A stretch of 64,000 nucleotides of DNA, from positions 1 through 64,000 of the forward strand of contig NZ_JAJFAV010000002.1 in NCBI RefSeq assembly GCF_020711235.1, written 5' to 3'. A model generated the notes under the pieces. The model saw nothing but the letters and a program-made list of their open reading frames with translations, ran no database searches and was not told where the DNA came from. Below are positions 18,739-29,763 of the stretch, piece by piece. The number at the start of each line of letters is the position of its first letter. Position 1 is the first letter of the stretch. Position numbers and translations under genes: made by a program. The stretch comes from Hymenobacter sp. 15J16-1T3B. Its GTDB lineage: Bacteria > Bacteroidota > Bacteroidia > Cytophagales > Hymenobacteraceae.

Positions 18739-20280
18739 TTACAAATGCAGCACGCGGCGCAGCTGCACGCCCGCCGTCACGCTGGCCATGCGCGAGTATG
18801 CCCGCACGGGCACCTGCTCCGCGCCGTTGTGGTACCAGCTCACCGTCAGCTGGTCGGCACCGGAGAGCCCCACGGGTCGGGCCGCGTAGGCCAGCTGCAG
18901 GCCCAGCAAGGTACGGCGGCTGATGCGGGCCTCAATTTCGCCTTCGGCCTGCACCAGCAGCCGCCAGCGCCGGGGCACGTAGTAGCTCACCGAAAACTCG
19001 GAGTAGTCGTCGGCGGGGGTGGAGGCCATCAGCGTTATTCGTTCGCCGTAGGATTCGGGGCCGGTGTAGTGGTGCAGCACGGCACCGGCTTTGGCCGCGG
19101 CATACAGGCGGTCGGGCACCAGGGCCCAGCGGTGGCCGCCCAGCAGGGCCCAGGCCGTATTGGCCGGAAAGCCCGACAGCTCGGTGGTGTGCTGCGGCGC
19201 CACGGTGAAGCGCGACACGTCTCGCGGGCCCCGGGTGGCCGGCGCCGCCGCGGTGGGGTCGAAGTCGAAGAAAAACGGTACCCAGGCAGTTTGGGGGCCG
19301 GCTTCGGCCAGCCAGCCGCTGGCCCACTGGTAGCCCAGGCGGGCCGAAAAGACCGGCAGGGCCACGTTGGCCACGGTGCTCAGCGGGGCCGAGCCCACGC
19401 GCTGTTGCCGGGCCAGGCCCACGCCCATGCGCGAGCCCGCCGCGAGGTACAGGCCGCGGACGGGCAGCGGCTGCCACGGCTCCCGGCCGGGCGTGGGTTC
19501 GTAGGCCGTCAGGCCGAGTTTCTTTTTCTGCAGCTGCCAGTGGTAGCCCAGGCTTACCTCCGTGAAGCTGGCGCGGGTGTCGTAGGTGGCGCTGGGGCGT
19601 AGCGGGCCGCCGGGGACGAAAAGCTCTACCTCGTTGGTGGTGCGGTACACCCGCCCCAGGCCGACGTGGTGGGCCACTTCCAGGCTGAGTACGTTGTGGC
19701 GGCGCAGCTCCCGCGTCAGGCCCAGGCGCAGACTCAGCAGCCCGTTGACCTTGTGCAGGCGGGTGAGCGACTGGGTCGTGGTGCCCCAGGTATGGCGGTC
19801 CGGTGGCAGATTTAGCGAATCGGTCGGGCCGGTGTACTGCCGGTTGGATGAGCGGGCCAGCAGCACGCCCAAGCCCGCCGCCCCCAGCAGGCGGGTGCGG
19901 CCGTCGGCACTGAGCGGCCAGCTGCGGCCGGCCTCCAGGCGCAGCACGGTGGTATAGGCCCGCGGGCCCGACCGGTAGCTCCAGGTGGTGTCGGCGCGGT
20001 GGGCGCGGAAGACCACGGAGGTCGACAGCGCCAGGCGGTTGAGCGAGGCGCGGGCCAGCCAGCCGCCGGCGAAGGTGCGCTGCACCACCAGTGCGGGCAC
20101 GAGGCGGCCGGTGCTGGGCCCGCGGTAGCTCACGCCGGGCAACGCGGCGGCCCCGCGCTGCTGCCAGGGCGTGGTGGTGTGGGCCAGGCGCAGGCCGAGT
20201 TGCCAACCGGGTGTTTGCTGGGCCAGGGCGGGCATGGTAGCGGTTAGCAGAAGACCGGCCAGGAGGGAATAAGGACGCAT
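18739..20280 (-). CDS. Predicted outer-membrane beta-barrel protein, unknown function
   Basis: A 513-residue protein with a signal peptide (MRPYSLLAGLLLTATMPALA, then QQ). I chose ATG 20280 because a longer frame from 20373 would place about 30 arginine-rich residues before the signal. The body alternates polar and hydrophobic residues as in membrane beta-strands. Two halves look alike: each ends in an amphipathic strand (FTEVSLGYHWQLQ in the middle, MASVTAGVQLRRVLHL at the end), which suggests an internal duplication or two consecutive barrel modules. I recognise no named family. It precedes the amidase gene by 43 bases in the same direction, pointing to an envelope role. Confidence 0.7.
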   Translation of the reverse strand: MRPYSLLAGLLLTATMPALAQQTPGWQLGLRLAHTTTPWQQRGAAALPGVSYRGPSTGRLVPALVVQRTFAGGWLARASLNRLALSTSVVFRAHRADTTWSYRSGPRAYTTVLRLEAGRSWPLSADGRTRLLGAAGLGVLLARSSNRQYTGPTDSLNLPPDRHTWGTTTQSLTRLHKVNGLLSLRLGLTRELRRHNVLSLEVAHHVGLGRVYRTTNEVELFVPGGPLRPSATYDTRASFTEVSLGYHWQLQKKKLGLTAYEPTPGREPWQPLPVRGLYLAAGSRMGVGLARQQRVGSAPLSTVANVALPVFSARLGYQWASGWLAEAGPQTAWVPFFFDFDPTAAAPATRGPRDVSRFTVAPQHTTELSGFPANTAWALLGGHRWALVPDRLYAAAKAGAVLHHYTGPESYGERITLMASTPADDYSEFSVSYYVPRRWRLLVQAEGEIEARISRRTLLGLQLAYAARPVGLSGADQLTVSWYHNGAEQVPVRAYSRMASVTAGVQLRRVLHL

Positions 20281-20325
20281 AGCAGCGGCAAAACGGAGTA
20301 GGGAGCAATAGGCCGCAGGCCGCGT

Positions 20326-20368
20326 AAAAAAAGCCGGCAACGCCCGTCGAAGAGGAGCGTTGCCGGCT
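20326..20368 (-). terminator. Intrinsic terminator after the small lipoprotein gene
   Basis: A perfect 12-bp stem, AGCCGGCAACGC with GCGTTGCCGGCT, is followed on the minus strand by a run of seven T residues. It ends transcription from the gene at 20399-20968. Confidence 0.9.
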
Positions 20369-20398
20369 GGCAAACGTTGTATGAACGCGCGGCTGTAC

Positions 20399-20968
20399 TT
20401 ACCGGGCGGTGGCAGGCTTGTCGCGCACGGCCTCGCGCAGGTCCTTCAGGTCGCGCGTGGTTTCCAGGGTCTCAAACTCGGCCTGCAGGGCTTTGATGTG
20501 GATTTCCTGGCGGGCGGGCAGGTCCAGGCGCAGGGCGCGGTAGCGGGCGTTCAGGCGGTCAAAAACGCTGGTGGCGTAGTCCCAGTCGCGCTGCGTCCAC
20601 TCCCGGCGCTTGGCCCGCGTTTGGCGCAGCAGCTGGGTGTAGGCCGGGTCGAGCTGGTCGACCGTCAACGCGCCGAGGTTGGCGTACGAGCCCAGCAGCT
20701 CCTGCGCAAAGGCGGCCGTGGCCACCGTGTCGAGTGGCTGGCGGCTGCGGGCCCGCGAAACGGAGTCGAAGCGGGCGGCGCGGTGGCCGATACGCTCAAT
20801 GGCGTTGCCGGCTTTGTCGGCCAGGGTGTCGAGTTTGTGGGCGCTGTCCTTCACGGCCTCCTGCCGTTCGCGCGGCGTGGAGTCGCAGGCGGTCAGGAGC
20901 AGGCTCAGGGCGGGGGCAGCCAGCAGGGTGGTTGCCAGACGGCGGCGGAAAGCGGCAGTAGGTTTCAT
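20399..20968 (-). CDS. Small lipoprotein, unknown function
   Basis: A 189-residue protein with a lipoprotein signal (LLLTAC, Cys about residue 28). The mature part is mainly helical and charged (DSAHKLDTLADKAGNAIERI, then Arg/Asp-rich helices), without a domain I can name. No cysteines follow the lipobox. It has its own terminator downstream and a hairpin just upstream (20986-21010), so it may be transcribed separately or by read-through from the TonB-domain gene. Confidence 0.72.
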   Translation of the reverse strand: MKPTAAFRRRLATTLLAAPALSLLLTACDSTPRERQEAVKDSAHKLDTLADKAGNAIERIGHRAARFDSVSRARSRQPLDTVATAAFAQELLGSYANLGALTVDQLDPAYTQLLRQTRAKRREWTQRDWDYATSVFDRLNARYRALRLDLPARQEIHIKALQAEFETLETTRDLKDLREAVRDKPATAR

Positions 20969-20985
20969 GGCCGCAGTTTACGCAA

Positions 20986-21010
20986 GCGGGAGCACACAAG
21001 ATGCTCCCGC
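20986..21010 (-). terminator. Weak hairpin after the TonB-domain gene
   Basis: A 9-bp stem, GCGGGAGCA with TGCTCCCGC, lies 14 bases downstream of the TonB-domain gene. On the minus strand it is followed only by TTGCG, so termination may be partial. Confidence 0.45.
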
Positions 21011-21023
21011 CCGGCGCGGGCCG

Positions 21024-21602
21024 CTACTGCTTGGCAATGCGGAAGGTAAACGGCAATTCGTACTCTACCGGCACGGCGCGGCCGTTCTTGCGGCCCGGAA
21101 TCCACTCCGGCGGAATGGTGCGCGCCACCCGCAGGGCTTCCTCGTCGCAGCCCGCCCCGATGCCGGTCAGCACTTTGTAGTCCTGGGCCACGCCCAGTGT
21201 ATCCACTACAAAACTGACTATCACGCGGCCCTGCACGTTCTTCTGCCGGGCTTGCTCGGGATAGTTCAACTGCCGCATGTAGCTGGAGAGCATGGTTTCG
21301 CCGCCCACGTACAGCGGCGGCCGGTCGAGGTAACCCATCTGCCAGTCGGCGCCGAGCTGGTGGCGGTAGGGGTGCTCGTCGGGCTTGCGGTAGTAGAGCA
21401 GCTTTTTCTGGTCGTAGTCGTAGCGCTGCACCAGCACCTTGCGGCCGCTGGGCGTCATGGCGTAATACGACCAGGGGCCGAGTTTGCGGCCTTTTTCCAC
21501 GCGGCCGCTGTCGAGGTCGGTTTGGCGCACCTTGCCCTGGGCACGCAGGCTGACGGGCGCCCAACAGCAGGCGCCGAGGAGGAGCAGTAGAGGTAGTCGC
21601 AT
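21024..21602 (-). CDS. TonB C-terminal-domain protein (energy transducer type)
   Basis: A 192-residue exported protein. A signal peptide follows ATG 21602 (MRLPLLLLLGACCWAPVSL); an upstream ATG at 21701 would add 33 proline-rich residues and is unlikely. The last 90 residues are a TonB_C domain: LNYPEQARQKNVQGRVIVSF, a VLTGIGAGCDEEALRVAR helix and the terminal strand VEYELPFTFRI. It lacks the membrane anchor and Pro-rich linker of a true TonB, so it resembles the short periplasmic Bacteroidota relatives whose partner is unknown. An MTPSGRKVLVQRYDYDQ stretch resembles MORN-like strands. Confidence 0.82.
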   Translation of the reverse strand: MRLPLLLLLGACCWAPVSLRAQGKVRQTDLDSGRVEKGRKLGPWSYYAMTPSGRKVLVQRYDYDQKKLLYYRKPDEHPYRHQLGADWQMGYLDRPPLYVGGETMLSSYMRQLNYPEQARQKNVQGRVIVSFVVDTLGVAQDYKVLTGIGAGCDEEALRVARTIPPEWIPGRKNGRAVPVEYELPFTFRIAKQ

Positions 21603-21782
21603 GTAGGGAATGCAGCCGGAGGGGCGTGGGGGCGCCATTCCGGGGGGATTGGTGGAAAATCGGGAGAGGACGGAAACGAGCGGATTACCAGGATAATCCA
21701 ATCGTATGCATAAACTTACGAAAATATCTTGCGAAGTTCGTTACGTCTTTCCCCGAAAATTCCTGTCCGGCTTGCCGATGTA

Positions 21783-22277
21783 CTACGCCGCGTCGGAGTC
21801 GTCGAGGCGGCGCTTCAGGTCGTGCAGCTGGGTTTGCAGGCCCGGCAGATTGGGGCAGAGCTGACTGAGGCGGCGCAGGGCGCGCAGGGCGCCGCGGTCG
21901 TCGCCCACCATGCGCAGGATGGTGGCCTTGCCCGACAAGGCCCCGAAGTGGCGCGGCTCCAGGCGCAGGGTGCGGGCAATGTCGAGCAGGGAGGCGCGGT
22001 ACTCGCCGCGCAGGTAGCGGGCGGTGGCGCGCTTGTTCCAGCCCTCGGCGTAGGTCGGGTGCTGCTCCACGATCCAGCCGAAATCGGCAATGGCGCGGGT
22101 GTAGTCTTCGGCCGAGAGGGCGCGCATGCCGCTTTCCAGGTGCTTGTTCAGCGCCACGTCGTCGGTTTCCAGCCAGAGCTGCCAGATGCCCTGCTGCAAG
22201 GCCTCAATTTCAAGCGGCGCCGTGGCGGTGCGCAAGCGCTGAAAGAGCTCGTCGAGCTGTTGAGGACGGTCGGGCAT
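21783..22277 (-). CDS. Small tetratricopeptide-repeat protein
   Basis: A 164-residue helical protein with no signal peptide from the ATG at 22277. TPR-like helix pairs are visible: SAEDYTRAIADFGWIVEQHP then YAEGWNKRATARYLRGEY, and a third unit ending in LRLEPRHFGALSGKA. The sequence TYAEGWNKRATARYLRGEY is typical of a widespread family of cytoplasmic TPR proteins of unknown role. An in-frame start at 22367 would run through the metF terminator region and is rejected. Confidence 0.75.
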   Translation of the reverse strand: MPDRPQQLDELFQRLRTATAPLEIEALQQGIWQLWLETDDVALNKHLESGMRALSAEDYTRAIADFGWIVEQHPTYAEGWNKRATARYLRGEYRASLLDIARTLRLEPRHFGALSGKATILRMVGDDRGALRALRRLSQLCPNLPGLQTQLHDLKRRLDDSDAA

Positions 22278-22343
22278 GGAAACGCGGGGATGGCAACGCC
22301 TAATTAAACGAACCGCAGCAGGCAACGGACAAGGTACGCCAAT

Positions 22344-22386
22344 AAAAACGGCAGCCGCCGACCCCAAGAGGCCGACGGCTGCCGTT
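22344..22386 (-). terminator. Intrinsic terminator of metF
   Basis: An 11-bp perfect stem, AACGGCAGCCG with CGGCTGCCGTT, is followed by TTTTTATT on the minus strand, 20 bases after the metF stop. Confidence 0.88.
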
Positions 22387-22406
22387 ACGCTGGGGCGCCC
22401 GGTGGC

Positions 22407-23363
22407 CTAAAACAGGGCCGCCGCCACGCGCCGCACGCTGTCGGCCTTGCCCATGCTGTAGTAGTGGAGCACGGGCACGCCGTGGGCCATCAGCTCGCGG
22501 CTCTGGTTGATGCACCACTCGATGCCGATTTCGCGGGCCGCCGCGTTGTCCGGGGCCAGGTGAATGGCGTCGACCAGCTCGTCGGGCAGGTTCAAGAAGA
22601 ACGAGCGGGGCAGGGCCGTGAGCTGGGCCTTGGTGGTGATGGGCTTTAGGCCGGGGATGATGGGCACGGTGATGCCCGCCTCGCGGCAGCGGCGCTCGAA
22701 GTTGAAAAACTGCTCGTTGTCGAAAAACATCTGCGTGACGATGTAGTCGGCGCCGCGGTCCACCTTGTGCTTGAGGTAGCGCAGGTCGGCGGCGTGGCTG
22801 GGGGCTTCGAAGTGCTTTTCGGGGTAGCCGGCCGTACCGATGCAGAAGTTGGTGGCCCAGGTGTCGTCCTGCTCCTCGTCGAGGTAGGCGCCCTTGTTCA
22901 GGTCGGCCACCTGCCCGATCAGGTCGCAGGCGTAGGCGTGGCCGTCGGGCTCGGGCACGAAGCGGCCTTCCGACTTGATCGGGTCGCCGCGCAACGCCAG
23001 CACGTTGTCGATGCCGAGGAAGTGCAGGTCGATGAGGGCGTTTTCCGTCTCCTCTTTGGTGAAGCCGCCGCAGATCAGGTGGGGCACGGTGTCCACGTCG
23101 AAGCGGTTTTTGATGGCGGCGCAGATGCCGACGGTGCCGGGGCGGCGGCGCACGGTTTTCTTTTCCAGCAGGCCGTTGGGGTGCTGCCGGTACACGTACT
23201 CCTCGCGGTGGTAGGTCACGTCGATGAAGGGCGGCTTGAACTCCATCAGCGGCTCGATGTTCGAAAACAGCGTCTGGATGTTCTCGCCCTTCTTGGGCGG
23301 CAGCACTTCAAAGGAAAACAGCGTTTTGCCGTTGGCTTGGGCCAGGTGCTCGGTAACTTTCAT
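22407..23363 (-). CDS. metF: Methylenetetrahydrofolate reductase [NAD(P)H]
   Basis: A 318-residue flavoprotein that reduces 5,10-methylene-THF to 5-methyl-THF, the methyl donor used by MetH upstream. Family motifs seen: FSFEVLPPKKG near the N-terminus, FIDVTYH, GICAAIKNRFDVDTVPHLICGG, LALRGDP in the folate/FAD site, DYIVTQMFFDN and IPGLKPITT. Length matches bacterial MetF (about 300). It lies 206 bases downstream of metH on the same strand, so the SAM-I riboswitch before metH may govern both if transcription passes the large inverted repeat between them. Confidence 0.96.
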   Translation of the reverse strand: MKVTEHLAQANGKTLFSFEVLPPKKGENIQTLFSNIEPLMEFKPPFIDVTYHREEYVYRQHPNGLLEKKTVRRRPGTVGICAAIKNRFDVDTVPHLICGGFTKEETENALIDLHFLGIDNVLALRGDPIKSEGRFVPEPDGHAYACDLIGQVADLNKGAYLDEEQDDTWATNFCIGTAGYPEKHFEAPSHAADLRYLKHKVDRGADYIVTQMFFDNEQFFNFERRCREAGITVPIIPGLKPITTKAQLTALPRSFFLNLPDELVDAIHLAPDNAAAREIGIEWCINQSRELMAHGVPVLHYYSMGKADSVRRVAAALF

Positions 23364-23444
23364 GGGGTGCGCATGCCGATCAGGCAGCGTGTGGTGGCTC
23401 AGAAGGAGCTAGTACAACAAGTGCGTATCAGGCAACCAGTAGAA

Positions 23445-23549
23445 CGTCATGTCGAGCGCAGCCGAGACATCTCGCGTGCTGACGCCTGATAGTAACCTGA
23501 TGATTGAATTATTATCCAGCGAAATGTCTCGGCTGCGCTCGACATGACG
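23445..23549. repeat. Long inverted repeat (REP/MITE-like) between metH and metF
   Basis: Two 30-base arms, 23445-23474 and 23520-23549, are reverse complements with one mismatch (29/30), separated by 45 bases. The core is ATGTCGAGCGCAGCCGAGAC. The loop region contains a further GCCTGAT, pairing with ATCAGGC just outside the left arm (23428-23434). From memory, near-identical GTCATG...CGAGCGCAGCCGAGACAT sequences are scattered in Hymenobacter-like genomes, so this is probably a dispersed REP-type element. It has no T run, so it is not a classical terminator. Confidence 0.8.
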
Positions 23550-23569
23550 GGCTCAATCGACGGTTCTGG

Positions 23570-27313
<3,744 letters not shown>

Positions 27314-27342
27314 GTGGCTTTCGGAATTAAGGTGCGCAAGGC

Positions 27343-27498
27343 GCTATCCAGAAAGCCCCAGCTACTTCGGAAAGTGCCGGTTCCGCTCATCTTTTCCGAA
27401 CGCGGGCACGCCGCCTCGGATGGGAGTTAGCACCTCTGCCGCAATGGCCGGTTGCTAAGACGTCACAGGGCCCAGTCCCTCGGTCTTTCTGGATAAGC
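27343..27498 (-). promoter_or_regulatory. SAM-I (S-box) riboswitch upstream of metH
   Basis: Read on the minus strand, the leader shows the conserved SAM-I core: CTTATCC at the 5' end, GAGGGACTGGGCCC, TTAGCAACC, AGGTGCTAACTCC and GGAAAAGATGAG. The P1 helix closes with GCTTATCCAGAAAG against CTTTCTGGATAGC (one bulge). The aptamer ends 30 bases before the metH ATG. No terminator hairpin with a T run follows, so control is probably at translation initiation or by another route. Confidence 0.95.
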
Positions 27499-27503
27499 TA
27501 CAG

Positions 27504-27535
27504 CGAAGATAAATCAGCGGGTACGCATTAACAAA
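27504..27535 (-). promoter_or_regulatory. Putative promoter of metH (Bacteroidota type)
   Basis: On the minus strand TTTG (27535-27532) is followed after 20 bases by TATCTTCG (27511-27504), 7 of 8 matches to TAnnTTTG. The expected start falls about 6 bases further, at the 5' end of the riboswitch (27498), which supports the call. Confidence 0.6.
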
Positions 27536-27597
27536 TCAGAACAATAAACCATGAAAAAAATCATATATCTATAAACAGCTTACCAGCTAGCTGCCAC

Positions 27598-27605
27598 TAC
27601 ATTTG
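27598..27605 (+). promoter_or_regulatory. Putative -7 box for the glycine-rich secreted protein
   Basis: TACATTTG is a perfect match to the Bacteroidota -7 consensus TAnnTTTG, 68 bases upstream of the ATG at 27673. I see no TTTG at the expected -33 position, so the call is moderate. The surrounding 27510-27610 is AT-rich and otherwise empty. Confidence 0.45.
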
Positions 27606-27672
27606 TGCGATTTTGGGAAAGCATGGACCATTCCGGGATGCTGACATTTTCGATAGGCTAACGTCACTGTTT

Positions 27673-29694
27673 ATGAGGCTACTGCGACACACCTGTAAAC
27701 CAATTGTAGTAGGAATTTTAAGCCTGGCTGCGCTCGGAGCCCGCGCGCAGGCCGGCAAAGACGGCGCGCTGACCATCAACGCCGCCGGCACCGTGGTGAA
27801 CCAGTACACGCGGCTGGCCGCCAACGCCACGGCCGGCAGCACGACCGTGACCGTGGCCAGCGCCGCCGGCCTGAGCGCCGGCGACTTGGTGCTCATCATT
27901 CAGATGCAGGGCGCGCTCATCAACAACGCCAACACGGCCGCCTACGGCGCGGTAACCAACCTGCGCAACGCCGGCAACTACGAGCTGGCCGTGGTGCAGG
28001 CCGTGACGGGCGGCACCCTGGCGCTGAGTCAGCCCCTTGCCCAGTCCTACACGGCCAATGACGGGGCGCAGGTGGTACGCATTCCGCGCTACACCGGCGT
28101 GACCATCGGCAGCGGTGGCTCCCTCACGGGGCAGGCCTGGAACGGCACCAGCGGCGGGGTAGTGGCCCTGGAAGCCCAGGGCACCATCACGGTCAACGGC
28201 AGCATCACCGCCACGGGCCTAGGCTTCCGGGGCGGGGCCTTCGTCAACAACGGAGTGGACAACAACGCCAACTACCTTGGCGCGGGCAACACCGGCGGGG
28301 AAAAAGGCGAGGGCGTGGCCGGCTACGCCAGCAGCTATGCCGGCGGCAGCCGCGGCCGTGGGGCCGCGGCCAACGGTGGGGGCGGGGGCAACTCCGTTAA
28401 CGCTGGCGGCGGCGGCGGGGCCAACGGCGGCGACCCGGCGGTGTGGACCGGTACCGGGCGGCCCAACGTGAGTACGCCCGGATGGGCCACGGCCTGGAAT
28501 CTGGAAGGCGCCGGCTTTGCCAACAGCGGGTCGTCGGGCGGGGGGCGCGGGGGCTACGGCGTATCCGACAACGACCTCGACGCGTTGGCGGTGGGGCCCG
28601 GCCAAAGCAGCTGGGGCACCTATAGCCGCCCCAACACTGGCGGCCTGGGCGGTCGGCCGCTCCCGTACGAACTCGGGCGGGTGTTCTTGGGCGGCGGCGG
28701 CGGCAGCGGCGACGGCAACACGGCCGTGGCGGGCGTCGGTGGTAATGGCGGTGGGTTGGTATACCTGATTGGCGGGGCCATCACCGGCAGCGGCAGCGTC
28801 GTGGCCGACGGGGCACCGGGCGCTGCGTCCAACGGCGGCACCTCGTTTGCCGACGGGGCCGGCGGCGGCGGCGGCGGCGGGGCCATTTTGCTGACGGCGG
28901 GCGCGGTGAGCGTGGCCACCAGCGCCAACGGCGGCACCGGGGGCAATACCGTCAACACCGTCATCAAAGCTTACGGTCCGGGCGGCGGCGGTGGCGCGGG
29001 CTACATCAGCGTCAGCAGCGGGGCCGACCTGACCGGCTTCAGCTACAGCCTCAGCGGCGGCCGTGGCGGCATTTCCACCTCGCCGGGCCTGGCCGAATTT
29101 CCACCCAACGGCGCCACCGACGGCGGCGTGAACACGCTCATCTTCCGCACCAGCGGCAACACCACGCCGCTGCCGGTGAGCTGGACGCACTTCGGCGCCG
29201 CGTGGGCGGCCGGCCGGGTGCAGCTCAGCTGGGCCACGGCCCAGGAGAAAAACAACGCGTACTTCCAGCTGGAGCGCAGCCTCGACGGGGTGCGCTTCGC
29301 TGCCTTCGGCGAGCGGGTGCCCGGCGCCGGCCACAGCACCAGCGCCCGCCGCTACGCCGCCTACGACGCCCAACCGCCCGCCGGTACGGTGTACTACCGC
29401 GTGCGACAGGTCGACTTCGACGGGCAGTCGGCCACCACGGCCGTCGTGGCGGTGCGCAGCGGCGGAACTACCCTGGCCGCCTACCCCAACCCCCTGCGCC
29501 GCGGCGAGTTGCTGCGCACCCAGCTGCCCGCCGGCACCGCTGCCCTGCTCACCGACCTGCTGGGCCGCACCGTGGCCCGCCCGGTCGCCGCGGCCGACGG
29601 AACGCTGGCGGTGCCCACGCAAAAGCTACCGGCCGGCCAGTACTGGCTGCGCGTGGCCGGCGCCAAGCCCCTGCGGCTCGTGGTGCAGGAGTAG
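27673..29694 (+). CDS. Glycine-rich secreted protein with T9SS sorting domain
   Basis: A 673-residue exported protein. The signal peptide MRLLRHTCKPIVVGILSLAALGARAQ fits ATG 27673; the in-frame ATG at 27613 would put 20 charged residues ahead of it. The N-terminal part (ITVNGSITATG, GSGGSLTGQAWNGTSGG) looks like a beta-solenoid. Residues about 190-470 are very rich in GGGGG runs interspersed with Asn. Then comes a fibronectin-like module common in this group (PLPVSWTHFGAAW... then YYRVRQVDFDGQ). The T9SS domain starts at AAYPNPLRRGE and ends PLRLVVQE. Function unknown; a surface structural role is inference. Confidence 0.87.
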   Translation: MRLLRHTCKPIVVGILSLAALGARAQAGKDGALTINAAGTVVNQYTRLAANATAGSTTVTVASAAGLSAGDLVLIIQMQGALINNANTAAYGAVTNLRNAGNYELAVVQAVTGGTLALSQPLAQSYTANDGAQVVRIPRYTGVTIGSGGSLTGQAWNGTSGGVVALEAQGTITVNGSITATGLGFRGGAFVNNGVDNNANYLGAGNTGGEKGEGVAGYASSYAGGSRGRGAAANGGGGGNSVNAGGGGGANGGDPAVWTGTGRPNVSTPGWATAWNLEGAGFANSGSSGGGRGGYGVSDNDLDALAVGPGQSSWGTYSRPNTGGLGGRPLPYELGRVFLGGGGGSGDGNTAVAGVGGNGGGLVYLIGGAITGSGSVVADGAPGAASNGGTSFADGAGGGGGGGAILLTAGAVSVATSANGGTGGNTVNTVIKAYGPGGGGGAGYISVSSGADLTGFSYSLSGGRGGISTSPGLAEFPPNGATDGGVNTLIFRTSGNTTPLPVSWTHFGAAWAAGRVQLSWATAQEKNNAYFQLERSLDGVRFAAFGERVPGAGHSTSARRYAAYDAQPPAGTVYYRVRQVDFDGQSATTAVVAVRSGGTTLAAYPNPLRRGELLRTQLPAGTAALLTDLLGRTVARPVAAADGTLAVPTQKLPAGQYWLRVAGAKPLRLVVQE

Positions 29695-29706
29695 GTTGAG
29701 TTTAGG

Positions 29707-29750
29707 CATCAAAAAAGCCCTGGCCAGAGCTGGCCAGGGCTTTTTTGATG
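29707..29750. terminator. Bidirectional intrinsic terminator
   Basis: A perfect 20-bp palindromic stem (CATCAAAAAAGCCCTGGCCA and its complement, loop GAGC) lies between convergent genes, with A6 and T6 tracts inside the arms. It is the strongest terminator in the window. Confidence 0.95.
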
Positions 29751-29763
29751 CTCAACGGCGCGC

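Noticed and set aside
27316-27322. Cobalamin riboswitch for the B12-dependent metH
   Set aside because: The leader is fully accounted for by a SAM-I aptamer; no B12-box-like sequence was seen.
28360-29040. Possible CRISPR or tandem repeats in the GGCGGC-rich stretch
   Set aside because: These are codons of a glycine-rich protein; there is no constant repeat with variable spacers.
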